A DNA stretch of 8,832 bases from Pseudomonadota bacterium. Its GTDB lineage: Bacteria > Pseudomonadota > Alphaproteobacteria > Rhizobiales > Xanthobacteraceae. The translations under genes and the position numbers were made by a program. The stretch lies in the NCBI GenBank assembly GCA_021823875.1, contig JAKAMD010000129.1, positions 1 to 8,832 on the forward strand, given 5' to 3'. Shown here in pieces: positions 5,879-8,832 of this stretch. Numbering within the stretch: the first letter of the stretch is position 1; each line of letters begins with the position of its first letter. The notes below the pieces were generated by a model. The model worked only from the letters and a program-made list of their open reading frames with translations. It was not told the origin of the DNA and did no database searches.

Positions 5879-6643
5879 CTAATTATTGACGGCGCCACCG
5901 TCCACCACGATCGACTGACCTGTGACAAAATTGCTATCGCCTGAGGCGAGATAGACCAGCGTGCCGAGCAAATCTTCGGGGTAAGCGTCGCGCTTGAAGG
6001 CGCGCGAATTGCGCACCGGAATGCGCTCGTCCTCGACATGGGCGGTGTTCTCCAGGCCGGTGTCGCTCAGGATATAACCCGGCGAGAGCGAATTGACGTT
6101 GATGCCGTATTCGCCGAGCTCGCGCGACAGCGCGCGGGTAAAGGCGATGATGGCGCCCTTGGAGGTGACATAGGGCAACATGCGCGGCACGCCCTTGTAG
6201 GGCGCGCCGGAGCCGATGTTGATGATCTTGCCGCTGCGCCGCTCCATCATGTGCGGCGCCACGTGGCGCACCATCAGAAAGGAGCCGCGCACATTGATCG
6301 CCATCACACGGTCCCAGATGTCAACATCCCATTCGATGAACTTGCGCGGCGAGAGCTTGGCGTAGAGCGCGGCATTGTTGACCAGCACGTCGATCTGGCC
6401 GAAGCGTTTCATGGTGACCTCGACCAGCGCGGCGACCGACTTTTCATCGCTGACGTCGCAGCGCATGAACGCCGCCGCGTCGGCGCCGTGCGCCTGCGCG
6501 ATCGCGGCGGCGAGCGCGCTGCCGTCCTCGATGTCAGCGATCATCACCCGCGCGCCTTCGGCGGCGAGCGCCCGCGCGTAATGGCAGCCTATCCCCTTGG
6601 CCCCGCCGGTAACGATGGCGACCTTGCCCGCAAGCCTCGGCAT
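5879..6643 (-). CDS. Short-chain dehydrogenase/reductase (classical SDR, NAD-type)
   Basis: A 254-residue cytoplasmic classical SDR of normal length. Visible motifs are the Rossmann TGGAKGIG (12-19), Asp37 at the end of beta-2 (IAD, favouring NAD(H) over NADP(H)), CDV (62-64), NNAA (89-92), catalytic Asn117 (INVRG), Ser145 (NIGSGAP), and Y158-V-T-S-K162. LSPGYI (187-192) and the C-terminal FVTGQSIVVDGG complete the fold. All four catalytic residues are present, so it should be an active alcohol/ketone oxidoreductase. In this neighbourhood an alcohol or dihydrodiol dehydrogenase acting before or beside ring cleavage is plausible, but the substrate cannot be read from sequence. The ATG is preceded by GGGGAG six bases upstream. 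It is the first gene of the minus-strand arm, divergent from the SnoaL-like gene across 116 bp. Confidence 0.92.
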   Translation of the reverse strand: MPRLAGKVAIVTGGAKGIGCHYARALAAEGARVMIADIEDGSALAAAIAQAHGADAAAFMRCDVSDEKSVAALVEVTMKRFGQIDVLVNNAALYAKLSPRKFIEWDVDIWDRVMAINVRGSFLMVRHVAPHMMERRSGKIINIGSGAPYKGVPRMLPYVTSKGAIIAFTRALSRELGEYGINVNSLSPGYILSDTGLENTAHVEDERIPVRNSRAFKRDAYPEDLLGTLVYLASGDSNFVTGQSIVVDGGAVNN

Positions 6644-6673
6644 TCGTTTCTCCCCTGTCCTACGTACCCGTAC

Positions 6674-6702
6674 TTGTTGCGGGCATCGGCGTCTTGTTAG
6701 AT
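6674..6702 (+). promoter_or_regulatory. Candidate promoter for the SnoaL-DoxX-OYE genes
   Basis: TTGTTG (6674-6679) and TTAGAT (6697-6702) are spaced exactly 17 bases and face the SnoaL-like gene. Each hexamer matches the sigma-70 consensus at only three of six positions, so the call is weak. Transcription from here would place the palindromic repeat at 6711-6750 in the 5' leader. No clear counterpart for the divergent SDR gene was found. Confidence 0.25.
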
Positions 6703-6710
6703 CGGAACCA

Positions 6711-6750
6711 TAGAGACGTGGATGGCCGGCACAAGACCGGCCACGACCGG
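6711..6750. repeat. Palindromic intergenic repeat (REP-like, Rhizobiales type)
   Basis: The core is a perfect 7-bp inverted repeat, TGGCCGG-CACAAGA-CCGGCCA (6723-6743), flanked by AGACGTGGA on the left and CGACCGG on the right. The order GTGGCCGG, TCTTGT, CCGGCCATCCACGTC read on the other strand matches, from memory, an abundant extragenic palindrome of Bradyrhizobium-like genomes. When mistranslated it gives peptides such as AGLVPAIHV and GRHKTGHD. Only one copy is in this window. It lies directly before the SnoaL-gene ribosome-binding site, so it would fold in the 5' leader. Copy number elsewhere in the genome cannot be seen. Confidence 0.6.
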
Positions 6751-6759
6751 GAGGAAAGT

Positions 6760-7362
6760 ATGGCGAAGGACACCGCCGACAGGCTGGCTATCCAGGAGCT
6801 GATCCAAAACTGGGTGCTCTGGCGCGACGGCCGTATGTGGGACCGATTCCGCACCGTCTGGCACAAGGAAGGCCAGATGTGGGCGACCTGGTTTCAGGGC
6901 TCCTATGAGGAGTTCATCAAGGTCAGCCAGGAGGGCTACGACCGGGGCGTGCGCATCATGCATATGCTCGGCGGCATAAGCATCGACATCAAGGGCACGC
7001 GCGCCATCGCGCAGACCCGGATGTTCATCCAGCAGCGCGCGCCGGTCGAGGGCGTGGTGTGCGACGTCACCTGCTACGGCAAGTTCTACGACTTCCTGGA
7101 GAAGCGGCGCGGGCGCTGGGGCATCGTGCTGCGGCGGCTCGCCTACGAGAAGGACCGCATCGACCCGGTCGAGCCCGGCGCCAAGGTGAAGCTCGACCAG
7201 AAACTGGTGGCGACGTTCCCGGAGGGCTATCGCCACCTCGCCTATCTGCAGGCCAAGATCGGCTACACCATCAAGGACGAACTGCCCGGGCTCGACGGCC
7301 CACCGCTGGCGGCGCTCTACGCCAAGGGCGAGGCCTGGCTGAAGGGCAAAAAGCTCACCTGA
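6760..7362 (+). CDS. SnoaL-like (NTF2-fold) protein with extended C-terminus
   Basis: A 200-residue cytoplasmic protein. Residues about 5-130 match the SnoaL_4/NTF2-like fold: DTADRLAIQELIQNW, RDGRMWDRF, then HMLGGISIDIKGTRAIAQT. Asp23 and His68 occupy the positions of the acid/base pair of LinA dehydrochlorinase and scytalone dehydratase, so a dehydratase, isomerase or similar lyase activity on a cyclic substrate is possible. Residues about 131-200 form a charged tail (FPEGYRHLAYLQ, LPGLDGPPLAALY, WLKG) beyond the usual domain, which I do not recognise. The ATG at 6760 was chosen because GGGAGG (6749-6754) sits five bases before it and the protein then begins at the domain edge. An upstream TTG in the same frame would translate the palindromic repeat and is rejected. 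First gene of the plus-strand arm; chemistry unknown. Confidence 0.8.
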   Translation: MAKDTADRLAIQELIQNWVLWRDGRMWDRFRTVWHKEGQMWATWFQGSYEEFIKVSQEGYDRGVRIMHMLGGISIDIKGTRAIAQTRMFIQQRAPVEGVVCDVTCYGKFYDFLEKRRGRWGIVLRRLAYEKDRIDPVEPGAKVKLDQKLVATFPEGYRHLAYLQAKIGYTIKDELPGLDGPPLAALYAKGEAWLKGKKLT

Positions 7363-7521
7363 CGGGACAGTGGCCCTGCGCATTGCCAGGGCAAACGGTT
7401 GGAGTGCCAACGGACCGCGAGGGCGGGGGCTTGGCTCCCGCGCCCCGACGTGCGAATTTCCCGGCCCATAGACCGGCAACAAGAAACGGAAATTCGGGGA
7501 GCAACGTTTAGGGGGGTCACC
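7363..7521 (+). other. Intergenic region with two hairpins between SnoaL-like and DoxX genes
   Basis: This 159-bp gap holds GCCCTG / CAGGGC (7373-7378 and 7387-7392, 8-base loop) and a stronger GC-rich fold, GGGCGGGGGC opposite CTCCCGCGCCCC (7421-7445, one bulge). Neither is followed by a U run, so efficient intrinsic termination is doubtful; they may act in RNA processing or stability between co-transcribed genes. A GGGGGG run (7511-7516) serves as the DoxX-gene ribosome-binding site. No gene is visible in the gap. Confidence 0.35.
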
Positions 7522-7914
7522 ATGTCATTCGCCGACAAGTTCAATCTGCTCAACGAATTCAACATCCTGCGTCTGATCTGCGGGCTATTCCTGATTCCGC
7601 ATATCTACGGCAAGTTCTACGAGCCGGCCGCGCTCGGCTTCTTCAAGGCCGCCAAATTCAATCCGCCCGCGTTCTGGATGTATCTGTCCGGCGCAATCGA
7701 AACGGTGCTCGCCATCGGGCTGATCCTCGGCATCTTCACCACGCTCGCCGGCGCGATCGCCTTCGTTCATCTCGGCATCGCCGCGTTCTTCGTCTACCGC
7801 GTCACCGGAAAGTGGCTCTGGAATATCGGCGGCTACGAATACTGCCTGTTCTGGTCGCTCGCCTGTCTGGTGGTGGCGATGCATGCCTATCACCTGGGCG
7901 GCCTATGGGGCTGA
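7522..7914 (+). CDS. DoxX-family small membrane protein
   Basis: A 130-residue inner-membrane protein with four predicted helices at about 14-30, 52-70, 73-92 and 106-124, the size and layout of the DoxX family. The N-terminal LLNEFNILRLICGLFLIPH, LSGAIETVLAIGLILGIFT in helix 2 and NIGGYEYCLFWSLACLVV in helix 4 (the G-x-E-Y pattern before the last helix) are family-like. DoxX relatives include a subunit of archaeal thiosulfate:quinone oxidoreductase, but most bacterial members are uncharacterised; some associate with redox partners. Here it sits between a SnoaL-like and an old yellow enzyme gene, suggesting a membrane partner for this pathway, perhaps in quinone-linked redox; that is inference. 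The ATG is preceded by GGGGGG about five bases upstream. The next gene starts 51 bp downstream, consistent with one transcript. Confidence 0.82.
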   Translation: MSFADKFNLLNEFNILRLICGLFLIPHIYGKFYEPAALGFFKAAKFNPPAFWMYLSGAIETVLAIGLILGIFTTLAGAIAFVHLGIAAFFVYRVTGKWLWNIGGYEYCLFWSLACLVVAMHAYHLGGLWG

Positions 7915-7965
7915 AGAGCCGGTCAGTGAGAACTAATCTCCGTCGTTCGAAAGGAAGTCCAAGCA

Positions 7966-8832
7966 ATGGCTAGTGTTCTGTTTTCACCGATTACCCTGCG
8001 CGGCCTCACGCTGCCCAACCGCGTCGTGGTGTCGCCGATGTGCCAGTACAATTCCGATAATGGCTCGGCCAACGATTGGCATCTGATGCATCTCGGCAAT
8101 ATGTCGCTCGGCTGCGCCGGTCTGGTGATGACCGAGATGACCGACGTCAACCCGCAGGGACGCATCTCGCCGCGCTGCGCCGGCATGTGGTCGGACGACA
8201 ACGAGAAGGCGCTCAAGCGCGTGCACGACTTCTGCCGGCAGTACGGCGTGGCCAAGCTCGGCGTGCAGCTCGCTCATGCCGGACGCAAAGGTCCGCAGAT
8301 GCCACCGGCAGCCGGCGGCAAGCCGATCCTGGAAGGACCGGACGCCTGGACGCCGGAAGCGCCCTCGGCCATTCCCTATGACGACGGCTGGCCGGTGCCG
8401 CACGCCATGACCAAGGACGACATCAAGCGTTGCATCGGCGAATTCGTCTCGGCCGCTGAGCGGGTCAACCGCATCGGCTACGACCTGATCGAACTGCACG
8501 GCGCGCACGGCTATCTCGGCCATCAATTCCTGTCGCCGATCTCTAACCAGCGCACCGACGAATATGGCGGCTCGCTGGAGAACCGCATGCGCTTCGTCAT
8601 CGAAATGTTTGAGGCGGTGCGCAAGGTGTGGCCGAACGACAAGCCGATCGGCATCCGGGTCTCTGCCACCGACTGGGTCGATGGCGGCTGGTCGCCGGAG
8701 GAGACCGTCGTGCTGGCCAAGGAGCTCAAGAAGCGCGGCCTCGACTACATGGATGTGTCGACCGGCGGTCTCGATCCGCGCCAGAAGATCCCGCTCGCGG
8801 CCGGCTACCAGGTGCCGTTCGCCGAGAAGGTA
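7966..8832 (+). CDS. Old yellow enzyme-family NADH:flavin oxidoreductase (YqjM/NamA class), 3' truncated by window edge
   Basis: The first 289 residues of a roughly 360-370-residue FMN-dependent TIM-barrel ene-reductase; the frame stays open to the right edge. Motifs are SPMCQY (23-28) with Cys26 and Tyr28, which mark the YqjM (thermophilic-like) class, QLAHAGRKG (101-109), HGAHGYLGHQFLSP (178-191) with the substrate-binding His178/His181 pair, NQRTDEYGGSLENRMRF (194-210), and Arg231 in GIRVSATDW. YqjM numbering is Cys26, Tyr28, His164, His167 and Arg215. Such enzymes reduce activated C=C bonds with NAD(P)H in the cytoplasm; some homologous domains occur fused to salicylyl-CoA 5-hydroxylase, but this protein starts directly with the reductase domain. 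GGAAG (7953-7957) eight bases before the ATG supports the start. Third gene of the plus arm, 51 bp after DoxX. Confidence 0.93.
   Translation, partial: MASVLFSPITLRGLTLPNRVVVSPMCQYNSDNGSANDWHLMHLGNMSLGCAGLVMTEMTDVNPQGRISPRCAGMWSDDNEKALKRVHDFCRQYGVAKLGVQLAHAGRKGPQMPPAAGGKPILEGPDAWTPEAPSAIPYDDGWPVPHAMTKDDIKRCIGEFVSAAERVNRIGYDLIELHGAHGYLGHQFLSPISNQRTDEYGGSLENRMRFVIEMFEAVRKVWPNDKPIGIRVSATDWVDGGWSPEETVVLAKELKKRGLDYMDVSTGGLDPRQKIPLAAGYQVPFAEKV

Noticed and set aside
6694..6759. Upstream TTG start extending the SnoaL-like protein by 22 residues
   Set aside because: The extension would be translated repeat sequence (GRHKTGHD), and a well-spaced GGGAGG points to the ATG at 6760.
6697..7482. Minus-strand open frame opposite the SnoaL-like gene, ending in AGLVPAIHV
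   Set aside because: It is antisense to a supported gene, and its end is translated palindromic repeat, a known source of false proteins.
7966..8832. Salicylyl-CoA 5-hydroxylase (monooxygenase/old yellow enzyme fusion)
   Set aside because: The protein starts directly at the reductase domain with its own ribosome-binding site and has no N-terminal FAD monooxygenase domain.

Overview
The window is about 8.8 kb of GC-rich DNA, with dense coding, strong GC bias at third codon positions and short gaps. A palindromic intergenic repeat around 6711-6750 is of a kind I recall from Bradyrhizobium and related genera. Together these suggest an alphaproteobacterium of the order Hyphomicrobiales (Rhizobiales), probably near Bradyrhizobium/Nitrobacteraceae or Xanthobacteraceae. 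This placement is inferred from style and gene content, not from a marker gene. No tRNA, rRNA, CRISPR array or insertion sequence is visible.

Left part (1-2214). The first 21 codons of a hydroxypyruvate isomerase-like gene run off the left edge on the minus strand. Divergent from it is a complete NAD-type isocitrate/isopropylmalate/tartrate-family dehydrogenase (146-1231). The pair would fit hydroxyacid (tartrate/hydroxypyruvate/glycerate) metabolism. The dehydrogenase converges on a minus-strand integral membrane protein of the HpnL-like lysylphosphatidylglycerol-synthase-TM family (1228-2214), and the two stop codons share the same TTAA.

Middle part (2368-6643), all on the minus strand. 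In transcription order it holds an NAD-type short-chain dehydrogenase, a bicupin gentisate/salicylate 1,2-dioxygenase-like enzyme, a secreted protein joining an LprI-type (DUF1311) domain to a possible RsiV/DUF3298-like domain, and an alpha/beta hydrolase. The dioxygenase stop and the secreted-protein start overlap in TTGA. The hydrolase has Gly where the nucleophile should be (G-N-G-F-G-G) but keeps the acid and His. The HpnL-like gene lies further downstream on the same strand.

Right part (6760-8832), plus strand, divergent from the dehydrogenase/dioxygenase genes. It holds a SnoaL/NTF2-like protein, a small DoxX-family membrane protein and an old yellow enzyme (YqjM/NamA class) that runs off the right edge. 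The two arms share a 116-bp divergent intergenic region with a candidate promoter and the palindromic repeat. The whole reads as an accessory catabolic locus for an aromatic or other cyclic compound: redox steps (SDR, old yellow enzyme), ring cleavage (cupin dioxygenase), and SnoaL/hydrolase-fold proteins of unknown chemistry. The usual gentisate follow-on genes (maleylpyruvate isomerase, fumarylpyruvate hydrolase) are not in the window, so the true substrate is open.
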